Source: Sphingobacteriales bacterium (GTDB taxonomy: Bacteria; Bacteroidota; Bacteroidia; Chitinophagales; Chitinophagaceae). From it: 44,145 bases of DNA. Made by a program: the position numbers and the translations under genes. How positions within the stretch are numbered: position 1 is the stretch's first letter; every line of letters starts with the position of its first letter. This document shows positions 1 through 8,875 of this stretch, one piece after another. Under the pieces are notes generated by a model that searched no databases, was not told the origin of the DNA, and saw only the letters and a list, made by a program, of their open reading frames with translations. The stretch is taken from the NCBI GenBank assembly GCA_023251235.1, contig JAHEZE010000014.1:1-44145 (forward strand), written 5' to 3'.

Positions 1-1398
1 AGTAGCTCCTCCATTCAAAGTCATATCATGAGGCTGGTTTGTTTTCCATGCGCTACGGGTGAAATCCGGAACATCAATTGTTTTTGATTTTGCTTTTACA
101 GATAGCTGGCTTAAATGAAAGATGCTGCTCCACGCTGCGGCATCATACACATTCTGATCAAGCGGTAATCCATTTCTTAAGCAATCAATCAATCTCCAGT
201 CCATAATAAAATCCATACCGCCATGTCCACCTACTTCTTTGGCAATTTCTCCAATATGTTTTACAATGGGCGGAGAGTATTTATCATACAAATCTTTCAA
301 GGCATCAGGCTTTATCCAGCTATGTCCAAAAGCAATCCGTTCAGGATCGGGCCATTTTTGTGCCACCCCTTTCGTGCCGCTTACCAAATGAATTCTTGAA
401 TAAGGACGAAGGGACGAAACATCATGCTGCAGCATGATGCTTTTATTATTATTAGTACGGATCAGGGTTGTATTCATATTGCCGCGGTAAGGTTTGTCAA
501 CATACTCTTTAAAAAAATCATCTTTTGCTGCCATTTCTTTCGCCAGGTTATTCAATGTAAAATCATTGGTGCTCATACTTACCAGGTGATCAAACTTATC
601 ACCACGGTTGATGTTCATGCATTGTGAAATGGGGCCAAGACCATGTGTGGGATAAAGATTTCCGTTTTTACCAATATTTTCTTTTAGCCGCCACATATCG
701 GCGTAAGCATTTTTATTAAACAGATAATCTTTTGAAAGATCATGGATATAGGCGCCTTCAGCATGTACCAGTTCACCAAACAGTCCTTGCCTTACCATAT
801 TTAATGTCAGCAGTTCAAAAAAATCATAACAGCAGTTCTCGAGCATCATGCAATGCTTTTTTGTTTTTTCAGAAGTTTCCACCAGCTCCCAGCATTGTTC
901 ACTTGTTTCTCCCACATTTACTTCCGTAGCTGCATGTTTTCCATTCTTCATTGCATATAATGCAATTGGTGCATGCATTTCCCATGGAGTGGGAGTATAT
1001 ACAAGATCCACATCCTTGCTTTCGCAAAGAGCTTTGTATCCTTCTTCCCCACTGTATTCTTTTGCCTTGGGTCTTCCCATTTTTTCCAAAGTCTTTTGTG
1101 CTTTGGTTACCCTGTCGGGATATTTATCACAAAGAGCAGTGATCTCTATGCCTTCAATAAAACTCAATCTTTCTACTGCATCAGAGCCACGCATACCCAA
1201 ACCAACAATGCCAATTCTTACTGTTTCCAGTTTGGGTGCTGCATAGCCGCACATATTAAATACTTGCTTGCCGGAATCAGTTGGAATTTCAATTTCTGAC
1301 TGATCTTTTTTTACACGGGCAAAAGAAGGCAGGCCAATAGTCAATGCTCCGGTGCCTAGTGAAAGATTGCGTAAAAATTTTCTGCGGTTTGATTTCAT
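1..1398 (-). CDS. Gfo/Idh/MocA family oxidoreductase, GH109-like (3' end outside window)
   Basis: The reading frame is open for 466 codons from the ATG at 1398 down to the first base of the window, so the C-terminus is missing. The N-terminus has a twin-arginine-type signal (NRRKFLRNLSLGTGA), implying folded, cofactor-loaded export. A Rossmann nucleotide-binding motif follows at about residues 50-62 (IGIVGLGMRG), and later stretches such as TPTPWEMHAPIA, ATEVNVGETSEQCW and YPTHGLGPISQCMNI are typical of the exported Gfo/Idh/MocA group that includes the GH109 alpha-N-acetylgalactosaminidases, which use bound NAD+ for glycoside cleavage. The substrate cannot be told from sequence. It stands alone, upstream of a decayed regulator gene, with no obvious partner in the window. 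Family assignment is strong, GH109 activity is an inference. Confidence 0.85.
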   Translation of the reverse strand, partial: MKSNRRKFLRNLSLGTGALTIGLPSFARVKKDQSEIEIPTDSGKQVFNMCGYAAPKLETVRIGIVGLGMRGSDAVERLSFIEGIEITALCDKYPDRVTKAQKTLEKMGRPKAKEYSGEEGYKALCESKDVDLVYTPTPWEMHAPIALYAMKNGKHAATEVNVGETSEQCWELVETSEKTKKHCMMLENCCYDFFELLTLNMVRQGLFGELVHAEGAYIHDLSKDYLFNKNAYADMWRLKENIGKNGNLYPTHGLGPISQCMNINRGDKFDHLVSMSTNDFTLNNLAKEMAAKDDFFKEYVDKPYRGNMNTTLIRTNNNKSIMLQHDVSSLRPYSRIHLVSGTKGVAQKWPDPERIAFGHSWIKPDALKDLYDKYSPPIVKHIGEIAKEVGGHGGMDFIMDWRLIDCLRNGLPLDQNVYDAAAWSSIFHLSQLSVKAKSKTIDVPDFTRSAWKTNQPHDMTLNGGAT

Positions 1399-1491
1399 AT
1401 TGCAATAGTTGAGGCTGCAAGTTTATGAAATAAAACTTAGAAAGCTGCGAGGCAAGGAAAAAAAACAATCGTTTGAGCAGTCATGATTTGT

Positions 1492-1701
1492 TTACACAAT
1501 AGAGCCATCAATTGCATCTAAAAAGTCATTGCGTTTGCGATGAGATACTTCCAGTTTTACATTGTTTTCCATAATAACATAGCCTCCATCAAAACGCTAA
1601 ACTCTTTTACGTGATGTAAATTGATAAGAATAGAATGATGAATACGGAAAAAATTATGAGTGATAAGTTGTTGTTCAAGCCTACTCTGTAATATAACGAC
1701 T
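1492..1701 (-). pseudogene. Remnant of a LytTR DNA-binding domain
   Basis: Conceptual translation of the minus strand closely matches the C-terminal LytTR domain of the intact regulator at 4195-4962. One frame gives LEQQLITHNFFRIHHS and then LINLHHVKEF; after a one-base deletion near 1600 a second frame gives RFDGGYVIMENNVKLEVSHR and KRNDFLDAI, ending at a stop at 1492-1494. Upstream of about 1701 no homology to the receiver domain remains. It therefore lacks the receiver, is frameshifted and cannot be functional. It lies just 3' of the TonB receptor, suggesting an old duplication or rearrangement of the regulator-receptor locus. Together with non-coding AT-rich sequence it fills the 1399-1722 gap. 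Confidence 0.85.
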
Positions 1702-1722
1702 TATTGCAACTCAAGGAGATCA

Positions 1723-4149
1723 TTATTTGTTGGGTTTATTAAAATTCAAATTTAGACCAAACATCCATGACGCTCCCGCTACCGGATTGCTTTTATCCCA
1801 ATCAGGAGTTGTATTGTTGGTGAAATTCCAAGCCTGTATAAAAAATTTCAGGTTGGGATGAAACTGGTAATCTACATTCAGGTTATACTTTGTAACCGCA
1901 GGTGTTTCCATATAATAGTAATTTGGTTTAGAATTAGGATTCGATCCACTGCCTGCTCTAAACCTGGCGAGGTCGATGATAAATTGGTAATAAGTCATTT
2001 CTATCATCTTTCCTGAAGAGGTCATACTCAGCGTAAGAGTTAGATGATCTGATTTACCAAATAGTTTTGGAAAAGAGTAATTCAATGAAGCGCCGGCAGC
2101 AAAATTCGGGATATAATCCACCCGGTCTCCTTTATGAAAGATTTTTCTGCCTATTGAGGAATCAATATAAGTGGCTTTTATAATAGAGTAATTGCCGGTA
2201 ATTTTAAAATTATTGATTTTATAGTCAGCAGAAAACTCCCACCCTTTATAAGCATATTTTCCAATATTTATATAACTGATAATAAGAGCAGTTCCATTAT
2301 TGATAGGTGTTCTTTTGGTGCCAAAACTATTTTTAATGATATTATCAAAGCGAACAACTTCCATTTTAAAATTGTTTTTCTTATCATATATTTCTATGGC
2401 TGCGTCAACACCACTCTGCTCCTTCGGCTTTATGTCAGGATTGGCTACAAATGTAAATGGCCCAAAAGAAGGCGGGGGATGAGTAATATAATAAGGAGGG
2501 GGTGTGATGCTCCTTCCCCAATTAATACGGGGCTTAATAATAAAATGAGGCAATTCGAAATTTGTCGTAAAGCCAATTCTTGGATTTACCACAGCGATAG
2601 AAATGTTGGATTTTTCATAACGCATACCTGCAACAAGGAAATATTTGTCGTTTAAGGACGGAGACAATTGTAAAAATGCACCTGTAAATTCTCTGTTATA
2701 ATTGTAAAATGGAGCACCTGTGACCCGGTTTGGATTATAGGTGAATCCTCCGGCGGTTGTATAATGGATCTCATTATTAAATATTATTTCATCATGTTGT
2801 GTGTGTGAATATTCAAAGCCTGAAAGTATATTCATTTTAAATGGATCATGAAGGCTGCCAATTTTTATAAGATTATTATAACTGAGCGTTGGGGTTTTGT
2901 CTTCTGAGGTCCAATCCTGCGCTGTTAATTCATAGTTATTGTGTTTAGCATTATAATTAATTAAAGTTGTATCTGTATAAATAGCAACATCAGTAAGATA
3001 ATGATATGTGTTTTCAGTATAGCCCATTATAAGGTTATGCGTCCACCAACTGGCGGGTTGAAAACTTGTACTGAATGAAACAACATCGGAATGTATACGG
3101 TAAGGTGATTTAAAATATCCGCTGTCCTTGTAAGACCAAAAAAAACTACCAACCCCGGAAACATTATCAAACACCGGCAATCGGCTATTAATTATTTTAT
3201 TTGCATTATAATTATTACTGAGCACAAACTTGAACTTGCCTTTATTATAGGTGAAATTTGCATAGCCTCCTCCCTCTTTTAATGATCCTTTAGGAAGATA
3301 ATCGTTCTGGGTTCTGTAATTGCCCCCGATAACATAACTGAAGTTTTTGATGCCCTGGTAAAATTCTGCATTATGTTCCTGCTGAAATTGTTTCGGCTTA
3401 TCTGTAAAGTCTGATCGCTGAAAGCCTAAACTGGTTTTCACATTGATTATCGTTTTATCAGCGCTTCCTTTTTTTGTATAGATCAGCATAACACCTCCAA
3501 TAGCGTCGCTACCATACAACGTAGCGGCAGATGGTCCTCTTACAATTTCAATCCTGTCAATATCATCTTTATTGAGCATGGCGAGATAGGCTGATCCGGC
3601 TGCATATACTACACCATCCACATACACTTTAATATCAGCGCCTCTTACCGATAGTCGTGAAATGAAATATTCTCCGGTACGAAAATTGGTTGTGCCGAGT
3701 GAAGAAACAGTTACACCGGGTACCACACCCTCTAATATATTGGTCAGGTTAAACCCGGGTAAAGCTTCTATATCTTCACCCGTTAACACGGTAACAGAAG
3801 ATACATCTGCCTTCTTTTTAACAGCTACCACATTTCCGCTTACCACAAGTTCTTCCAGAGATTTTACCAGCAAAGAAAGTTTTGTGATGACAGAGGCGCT
3901 GTTGATTTTCACTTCTTTTGTTTCGTAGCTAACTGCTGAAAATATCAATACATTTCCAATGCTTGCTGAAATAGAAAAATGACCATTAACATCTGTAGCG
4001 GTCCCTGTTTTTGTTCCTTTTAAAAGAACGCTAACACCTGCTATAGGCTTACCTTCCTGGTCAGTTACCCGCCCCGCAATTTCTTGTGAATATCCGTCGA
4101 CACAAATATGCATGGAGACAACTAAAATTAAAATGGCTGTAAATTTCAT
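1723..4149 (-). CDS. TonB-dependent receptor with carboxypeptidase regulatory-like domain
   Basis: An 808-residue outer-membrane receptor expected to import a ligand using TonB energy. After a signal peptide (residues 1 to about 21) comes a CarboxypepD_reg-like beta-sandwich (about 25-105; motif GRVTDQEGKPIAGVSVLLKG), then a plug domain (about 115-230; SSVTVLTGEDIEALPG, VRGADIKVYVDGVVYA, IEIVRGPSAATLYGSDAIGG) and a long beta-barrel ending in LNLNFNKPNK. No SusD partner is encoded next to it, so it is not a classical polysaccharide-utilisation pair; ligand unknown. It lies 45 bp downstream of the LytTR regulator gene on the same strand, so it probably shares that transcript or is controlled by it. 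Start chosen at the ATG that precedes the signal peptide. Confidence 0.9.
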   Translation of the reverse strand: MKFTAILILVVSMHICVDGYSQEIAGRVTDQEGKPIAGVSVLLKGTKTGTATDVNGHFSISASIGNVLIFSAVSYETKEVKINSASVITKLSLLVKSLEELVVSGNVVAVKKKADVSSVTVLTGEDIEALPGFNLTNILEGVVPGVTVSSLGTTNFRTGEYFISRLSVRGADIKVYVDGVVYAAGSAYLAMLNKDDIDRIEIVRGPSAATLYGSDAIGGVMLIYTKKGSADKTIINVKTSLGFQRSDFTDKPKQFQQEHNAEFYQGIKNFSYVIGGNYRTQNDYLPKGSLKEGGGYANFTYNKGKFKFVLSNNYNANKIINSRLPVFDNVSGVGSFFWSYKDSGYFKSPYRIHSDVVSFSTSFQPASWWTHNLIMGYTENTYHYLTDVAIYTDTTLINYNAKHNNYELTAQDWTSEDKTPTLSYNNLIKIGSLHDPFKMNILSGFEYSHTQHDEIIFNNEIHYTTAGGFTYNPNRVTGAPFYNYNREFTGAFLQLSPSLNDKYFLVAGMRYEKSNISIAVVNPRIGFTTNFELPHFIIKPRINWGRSITPPPYYITHPPPSFGPFTFVANPDIKPKEQSGVDAAIEIYDKKNNFKMEVVRFDNIIKNSFGTKRTPINNGTALIISYINIGKYAYKGWEFSADYKINNFKITGNYSIIKATYIDSSIGRKIFHKGDRVDYIPNFAAGASLNYSFPKLFGKSDHLTLTLSMTSSGKMIEMTYYQFIIDLARFRAGSGSNPNSKPNYYYMETPAVTKYNLNVDYQFHPNLKFFIQAWNFTNNTTPDWDKSNPVAGASWMFGLNLNFNKPNK

Positions 4150-4194
4150 AACAGGTGATTTGGGTTGATTGAATAAAATAAATTTTCGATTTTT

Positions 4195-4962
4195 TTATAC
4201 AACAAAATCATCAAGAGCTTTCAGGAAATCATTTCGTTTCCTGTGAGACACTTCTAGCTTTTCATTATTATCCATAATAACATATCCTCCGTTGAATCGC
4301 TGGAACTCTTTTACATGTCTTAAATTAATAAGATTGGAATGATGGATACGGAAAAAATCATGAGTGGCAAGTTGTTGTTCGAAGTCACCCAATGTTCTGG
4401 AAGCAACTATCTTTTTTCCGTCCGATAAATAAATATTTGTATAAGCACCCCCGGCTATGCAATAGAGGATATTGGCAATGTCAACAAACACGATTTTATC
4501 CGCCATGCCAATCCCGATCCTGAATTCTTTTACGCCGGCATTTTGCAGGAGCAACTTTTCAAGATTTTGCAATTGAGAATTGAAGCTGTATTCATTTTTC
4601 CGGATGTCCATTTTGATTTTTGTAACTACTCTTTCTATTTCATCCGGCTCTACCGGTTTCAATAAATAATCAATAGCACTCAGCCGAAGCGCTTCAATAG
4701 CATAGGCATCAAAAGCAGTGACAAATACTACCCGGAATGGCGGGTTAGAAAATGAGCGAACCAGGTCAATGCCACTCATGCCCGGCATTTCAATATCTAC
4801 AAAAACAAGATCGGGTTGATGTTTCTCAATTAACTCTTTACCCAACCGGGGTGAATTACTCGTAGCAATGATCTGTACTTCATCCCGGCATTTCTTTTTT
4901 AAAAGAAGCGTCAAAGCATCAATTGCCAAAGGTTCATCATCAATAATGATGGCTCTTATCAT
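4195..4962 (-). CDS. LytTR-family response regulator
   Basis: A 255-residue cytoplasmic transcription factor. The receiver domain (about 1-120) shows the acidic pair DDE at 8-10, the phospho-acceptor Asp56 in VFVDIEMPG, and the conserved Lys in LLKPVEPDE. The LytTR DNA-binding domain follows (about 145-255; FFRIHHSNLINLRHVKEFQR, KLEVSHRKRNDFLKAL). It begins 3 bp after the stop of the histidine kinase gene, so the two are one operon and presumably one phosphorelay. LytTR proteins bind short direct repeats; two such pairs (ACAGTT spaced 20 bp) lie upstream of the neighbouring plus-strand genes and are the natural candidate targets. A degraded copy of its DNA-binding domain lies at 1492-1701. 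Confidence 0.93.
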   Translation of the reverse strand: MIRAIIIDDEPLAIDALTLLLKKKCRDEVQIIATSNSPRLGKELIEKHQPDLVFVDIEMPGMSGIDLVRSFSNPPFRVVFVTAFDAYAIEALRLSAIDYLLKPVEPDEIERVVTKIKMDIRKNEYSFNSQLQNLEKLLLQNAGVKEFRIGIGMADKIVFVDIANILYCIAGGAYTNIYLSDGKKIVASRTLGDFEQQLATHDFFRIHHSNLINLRHVKEFQRFNGGYVIMDNNEKLEVSHRKRNDFLKALDDFVV

Positions 4963-4965
4963 TAC

Positions 4966-7080
4966 TTAATTGTATGATGGAAGTGAAAGTTGTATGGGTA
5001 CTTTTATCGTTACAAGTGTTCCCGCTATTTCATTACTTTTTATTACATCAGTTATATTTGTTTCTATTGATGAATTATATTCTCCATTTAATAGTTTAAA
5101 TCTTTTGCTTAGCAGTTCCATTCCTTTTGATTGGTGCTGTTTACGGAAAAGGCTTTTTAATTCTTCTGCTTTTTTTCTTCCAACCCCATTGTCTTCTATT
5201 TCATATTTTATTGTTCCATTATCCCTGCTGATGCGGATCTGCAATTGCTTATCAGTTTCTTTATAAGATAATCCATGCCAGATGGCATTTTCAACATAAG
5301 GCTGTAGGATCATATTGGGTATAAGAGTTTGCTCTGTGTTTAGGGTGGGATCTGTGGAGATCGAATATTGCAGATCGGGAACTCTTAAACTTTCAAGGCT
5401 CAGGTATAATTGAAGAAAATCTAATTCTTTCTGCAGGGGCACAAAAGGTTTTTCCGCATTTTCCAAAAGCATTCGTAACAAGCGGGCAAATCTTGATAAA
5501 TAAGATTGTGACCTGTCACTATCTTCTTTTAAAATAAGGGTTTGAATAGAGTTTAATGAATTGAACATAAAATGCGGGTTCAGCTGTGAGCGAAGACTCT
5601 GCATTTCAAGCTCGGCCATTCTATGAACAGATTCCGTCTTTTCCTCTGCTCTTTTTTTCAATTGTCTTTGTCGCAGGAATAAAAGAAGAAATACAGATAT
5701 GATCGTAACAGACATAAGTCCCACTAATAACAAATTATTTGCTTGTTTTTTTTCCACTTTCAATTTTTCCTGCTTTGCGATTTCTATTGCAAGATTTTTT
5801 TCTGAATTTGCTTTTTCCTGTGCTATCGCTTTTTCCTTTTCTACTTTTTCATCAGCAATAGCCTTTTCGCTTGCAATTTTCTCTTCCGACAAAATTTTTC
5901 CCTGTTCCAGTTTTTGATTGGCGAACATTTTTTCGTTATGGGCTTTTTCCAATGCTTGCTTGTTCTTTAATTCGACTGTTGCTTTTTCAGTTTCATATTG
6001 AGCTTTCAGATCTGCCAGCTTTGAATAATTTTCTTTACTGTAAATAGAATCTTTTATACTTGTATATAGGTTGTTGTACCGCAAAGCATTTTGATAGTCA
6101 TTCAAAGCTTCACATGCTTGCTTAAGAAGGTCATAGGTGTTCATTAAAGTTTCTTTACCACCGGCGCCTTCCGATAAAAGGGGTAAGCTTTTAGTTAAAT
6201 AATTTATCGCCTCGTTAAATAAAGCAGTTCGTTCATCATCTTTTGTAAGTGTACCGATCTTAAAATAAGCATCACCTAAATCCCTGTACCAAAGCCCGAC
6301 TAATCCCTTATAGCTCATTTCCTCTTTGCGATTGAATCGTTGGGGAAAAATTTTGATAGCGGCACGATAATTCTTTAGCGCTTCATCATAATTCTTCATT
6401 TCCATTTGGATCGAAGCCAGTTGGAGCTCACGTTCCCCTGCATAAAAGATTTCAGAATCATCAGGAAGCGTTTTCTGGTACCAGTTGAGAGCTTCTTCCC
6501 AATTTTTCATTTTGGTATAGACTCCTGTTATACTTACAGCTATTTGTCGAATATCCAATGGGACGCCATCATTTAATTGTTTTTGGTTCTCATAAGCAAG
6601 AATATAATTCTTTAAAGCTTCATTGCTGTTACCAAGGTTCATATAACATCCGGCGATGTTATTATAGGCGCCGGTCCTTAATCCTTTATTTTCATTTTTG
6701 AAAGAAATATTTAATGCATCGTAATAGTATTTTAATGCTTCTGCATGATCTCCTTTTTGTGTGTAGGTATTGCCTAAAAACATATTACAACGGCCGATAC
6801 AAAACTCGTTGTTAGTTTTTACGGAAAGTGTTAATGCTTTTTTCCACCACTCTATAGGTTCATTCCAGTTACCGGTATTCTGTGCGCCACCCATTTTCCG
6901 CTGAGCAATCCACATCATGTATCCGATTTTGATGCTGTCGTTTTTTTCTTTCCCTAATAGGTTGAGAACCGAATCCATTTTTTTCTTTGCCCGGTCGGGT
7001 TGTTGAGCATTTAGTTGATGAATTTCAATAAAAAGAAGTGATGTAAGGAAGACAAGTTTTATTGTTAGTCGACGCTTCAT
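4966..7080 (-). CDS. TPR-containing LytS-type sensor histidine kinase
   Basis: A 704-residue kinase. It has an N-terminal signal peptide, a periplasmic array of TPR repeats (about 40-345; for example AEALKYYYDALNISFK and YDEALKNYRAAIKIF), a long highly charged coiled coil built from repeated EKAIA/EKxxA units (about 360-450), one transmembrane helix (about 452-472, LLLVGLMSVTIISVFLLLFL), then a His_kinase domain with His503 in QLNPHFMFNSLNS and an HATPase domain (NMILQPYVENAIWHGL, EDNGVGRKKAEEL). This architecture is common in Bacteroidota; the signal is unknown and the TPRs suggest a protein partner. It is first in the operon with the LytTR regulator. The divergent intergenic region 7081-7330 carries one of the proposed LytTR repeat pairs. 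Confidence 0.92.
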   Translation of the reverse strand: MKRRLTIKLVFLTSLLFIEIHQLNAQQPDRAKKKMDSVLNLLGKEKNDSIKIGYMMWIAQRKMGGAQNTGNWNEPIEWWKKALTLSVKTNNEFCIGRCNMFLGNTYTQKGDHAEALKYYYDALNISFKNENKGLRTGAYNNIAGCYMNLGNSNEALKNYILAYENQKQLNDGVPLDIRQIAVSITGVYTKMKNWEEALNWYQKTLPDDSEIFYAGERELQLASIQMEMKNYDEALKNYRAAIKIFPQRFNRKEEMSYKGLVGLWYRDLGDAYFKIGTLTKDDERTALFNEAINYLTKSLPLLSEGAGGKETLMNTYDLLKQACEALNDYQNALRYNNLYTSIKDSIYSKENYSKLADLKAQYETEKATVELKNKQALEKAHNEKMFANQKLEQGKILSEEKIASEKAIADEKVEKEKAIAQEKANSEKNLAIEIAKQEKLKVEKKQANNLLLVGLMSVTIISVFLLLFLRQRQLKKRAEEKTESVHRMAELEMQSLRSQLNPHFMFNSLNSIQTLILKEDSDRSQSYLSRFARLLRMLLENAEKPFVPLQKELDFLQLYLSLESLRVPDLQYSISTDPTLNTEQTLIPNMILQPYVENAIWHGLSYKETDKQLQIRISRDNGTIKYEIEDNGVGRKKAEELKSLFRKQHQSKGMELLSKRFKLLNGEYNSSIETNITDVIKSNEIAGTLVTIKVPIQLSLPSYN

Positions 7081-7194
7081 ATGCTCCTTTAAGGTATGAA
7101 ATTAAATTCAATCCCCTGTTTACAGTAAGATGGATTTAATAACTGTGCCTTTATGGCAATAAGTGTAAAAAACTTCAATCGGTAGATACAACTC

Positions 7195-7220
7195 ACAGTT
7201 GTCTTTTCAAGGGTACAGTT
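7195..7220 (+). promoter_or_regulatory. Candidate LytTR operator: ACAGTT direct repeat, 20 bp apart
   Basis: ACAGTT occurs at 7195-7200 and 7215-7220, in the same orientation, start to start 20 bp. LytTR proteins (AgrA, AlgR and relatives) recognise direct repeats with a core of this type about two helical turns apart. It lies between the kinase gene and the exported protein at 7331. A weak -7-like TACTTTTA ends at 7285, 70 bp after the start of the second repeat. Confidence 0.5.
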
Positions 7221-7330
7221 AGAAAAAAGGGAAGTACGACTGTTAATCTGCTATAGCATACAGGCAACCAAGAACAATACTTTTAATGGTTTAAGGGACA
7301 TTCAATTTTTCAATTCTAAAATGTTTTAGT

Positions 7331-7867
7331 ATGAAAAAGATATTCTTATTGCTTTCTTTTGTTATAACCATGGAAAGTCAATCCCAGGTAACAAATCATG
7401 CCATAGTAATTGAGACCGACAATAACAACTCCGATGTTAAGGTACTTCAAGGAGATATGATGATCTCGGGCTTTAAAAATAATATTAGTGCAAATGTGTA
7501 CAGAACATTTTATGAAATGTTTGAAAATACCGAAATAGTGAGTTGGCGTGTAGATGCGAAAGAGGTGACTGCATTTTTTAAAAGAGATAGTGAATCTGTT
7601 ATAGCCCGGTTTAAAAAGAACGGTTATTTGATCTCCATCCGCAAAGTATATGGAATAGCAAGACTTGATTCACTGGTTAAAGATTTTATTTACAGGGAGG
7701 TTGATAAAGATTTTTCAATTAACCTGGTTACAGAATCCACCAATGAAAATCATACGGTTTACGAGATTAGTCTTTTTGAGAAAAATCGCTTTTATATTAT
7801 CCAGGTTGATAAGAAACAGGATGGCACACTTAGTTTAATTAGTAAAACACTCCTTACCAGGGGTTGA
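7331..7867 (+). CDS. Exported protein of unknown function, PepSY-like character
   Basis: A 178-residue protein with a clear signal peptide (MKKIFLLLSFVITMESQSQ). The mature part alternates short strands and helices; the pattern VSWRVDAKEVTAFFKRDSES followed by ARFKKNGYLISIRKVYG and repeated later as YEISLFEKNRFYIIQVDKKQ resembles PepSY-like or beta-lactamase-inhibitor-like small periplasmic proteins of Bacteroidota, but I do not recognise the family with certainty. It is transcribed divergently from the LytS/LytTR operon and has a candidate LytTR repeat pair about 110-135 bp upstream, so it may be a target or accessory of that system. No catalytic residues are evident. Confidence 0.7.
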   Translation: MKKIFLLLSFVITMESQSQVTNHAIVIETDNNNSDVKVLQGDMMISGFKNNISANVYRTFYEMFENTEIVSWRVDAKEVTAFFKRDSESVIARFKKNGYLISIRKVYGIARLDSLVKDFIYREVDKDFSINLVTESTNENHTVYEISLFEKNRFYIIQVDKKQDGTLSLISKTLLTRG

Positions 7868-7906
7868 AAGTATTCAGGACAAATTGGATGACTTCTTATT
7901 GTAATT

Positions 7907-7932
7907 ACAGTTATCCATTTTCAATTACAGTT
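7907..7932 (+). promoter_or_regulatory. Second candidate LytTR operator: ACAGTT direct repeat, 20 bp apart
   Basis: The 12-mer AATTACAGTTAT occurs at 7903-7914 and again, perfectly, at 7923-7934, a 20 bp period identical to that at 7195/7215. A perfect -7 element TATTTTTG lies at 7989-7996, its last base 69 bp after the start of the second ACAGTT, nearly the same distance as at the upstream copy. It would serve the lipoprotein gene starting at 8040. Confidence 0.55.
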
Positions 7933-8039
7933 ATTAAAAACATCAGGACAGTTGCTAACCTGTTATTGAATATGGCAAATCGTCAAGATATTTTTGAGAA
8001 TATGGAATGACTCTTCAATCAATTAATAAAAACTTATTT

Positions 8040-8792
8040 ATGAAACGAATTTCCTTTTACAAGCCAGCAACCTTTATTATCAACGTACTTTTTTTTGTTT
8101 TTGCCTTTACATCATGTAACAAACAAACTACAGATGTGGTATCAACCCAACCGGAAGAATTTGCCACTGCCAAAGCAGGATCAAAGCCGGGGACTTATCC
8201 TGCAGTCTCGTTGAATGTAACAATAAATGATGCTGCCGGTAATAATATAACAAGTGACGGCAAAGGAGATTATATAGACGGAACTGATTATGTACAAGCC
8301 ATTATTGATCAGTATGGGACGTTTGCCTTTAATACATTTAACTCAACAAGCCCTAAAACTGCTGCTAAAAGATATGTGGTTTATAATTTCAACAACCCAG
8401 TGGATCCAAACAATACATATCGGCCTTCGGCAAGTAACAGTACGAATTATCATTTTTCAACCGGCGGTTCACCATATGGCACTAATCCATTTATTCCATT
8501 GCAAAATCTTGGCATAAATGGAAACCCTGCATCTGAATGTATTTATATGGGTAATGGAATTGCAAACAGTACTACAGCCTGGAAGGTGAGTTTTCATAAA
8601 GGGCTTGAAGATACACAGACCAGCCCTACAGCTTTTGCAGTAGTAACAAGAAATAATTCAACTCAGTGGACAATTACCCCGATAGGCTCCTGTTCACCCA
8701 GCTCAAACGTAGCGTCTTTACGCAATAATGCCGATAATACATTGTATGGGTATTATTATTTGCCATTTTCTTTTACGCTAACGGCTAAATAG
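8040..8792 (+). CDS. Lipoprotein of unknown function
   Basis: A 250-residue predicted lipoprotein. I place the start at the ATG at 8040 because it directly precedes a typical lipoprotein signal (MKRISFYKPATFI...FAFTSC, lipid-modified Cys at residue 26); an in-frame ATG at 8007 would add 11 residues in front of the signal. The mature protein is rich in Asn, Ser, Thr and Gly and looks all-beta (DAAGNNITSDGKGDYIDG, NTYRPSASNSTNYHFSTGG). I do not recognise a family. It follows the 7331 gene on the same strand by 172 bp, has its own candidate LytTR repeats and -7 element, and is closed by an intrinsic terminator at 8831. Confidence 0.75.
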   Translation: MKRISFYKPATFIINVLFFVFAFTSCNKQTTDVVSTQPEEFATAKAGSKPGTYPAVSLNVTINDAAGNNITSDGKGDYIDGTDYVQAIIDQYGTFAFNTFNSTSPKTAAKRYVVYNFNNPVDPNNTYRPSASNSTNYHFSTGGSPYGTNPFIPLQNLGINGNPASECIYMGNGIANSTTAWKVSFHKGLEDTQTSPTAFAVVTRNNSTQWTITPIGSCSPSSNVASLRNNADNTLYGYYYLPFSFTLTAK

Positions 8793-8830
8793 AGCAAGAA
8801 TTTCATCCAATAGTTTTCTCTGATGACAAG

Positions 8831-8853
8831 GGCCAGTTCTCTGGCCTTTTTTT
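8831..8853 (+). terminator. Intrinsic terminator after the lipoprotein gene
   Basis: Perfect 6-bp stem GGCCAG / CTGGCC with a TTCT loop followed by seven T residues, 38 bp downstream of the stop at 8792. Confidence 0.85.
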
Positions 8854-8875
8854 ATTATTGACACAAATGAAATGA

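Noticed and set aside
424-1299. Several plus-strand ORFs of 63-132 codons at the left end
   Set aside because: They are antisense shadows of the Gfo/Idh/MocA gene, which shows clear family motifs on the minus strand.
7865-7876. TGAAAGTATTCA at the end of the 7331 gene
   Set aside because: It has the TGA-N6-TCA frame but breaks the Y/R pattern, overlaps a stop codon and has no -7 element at the required spacing.
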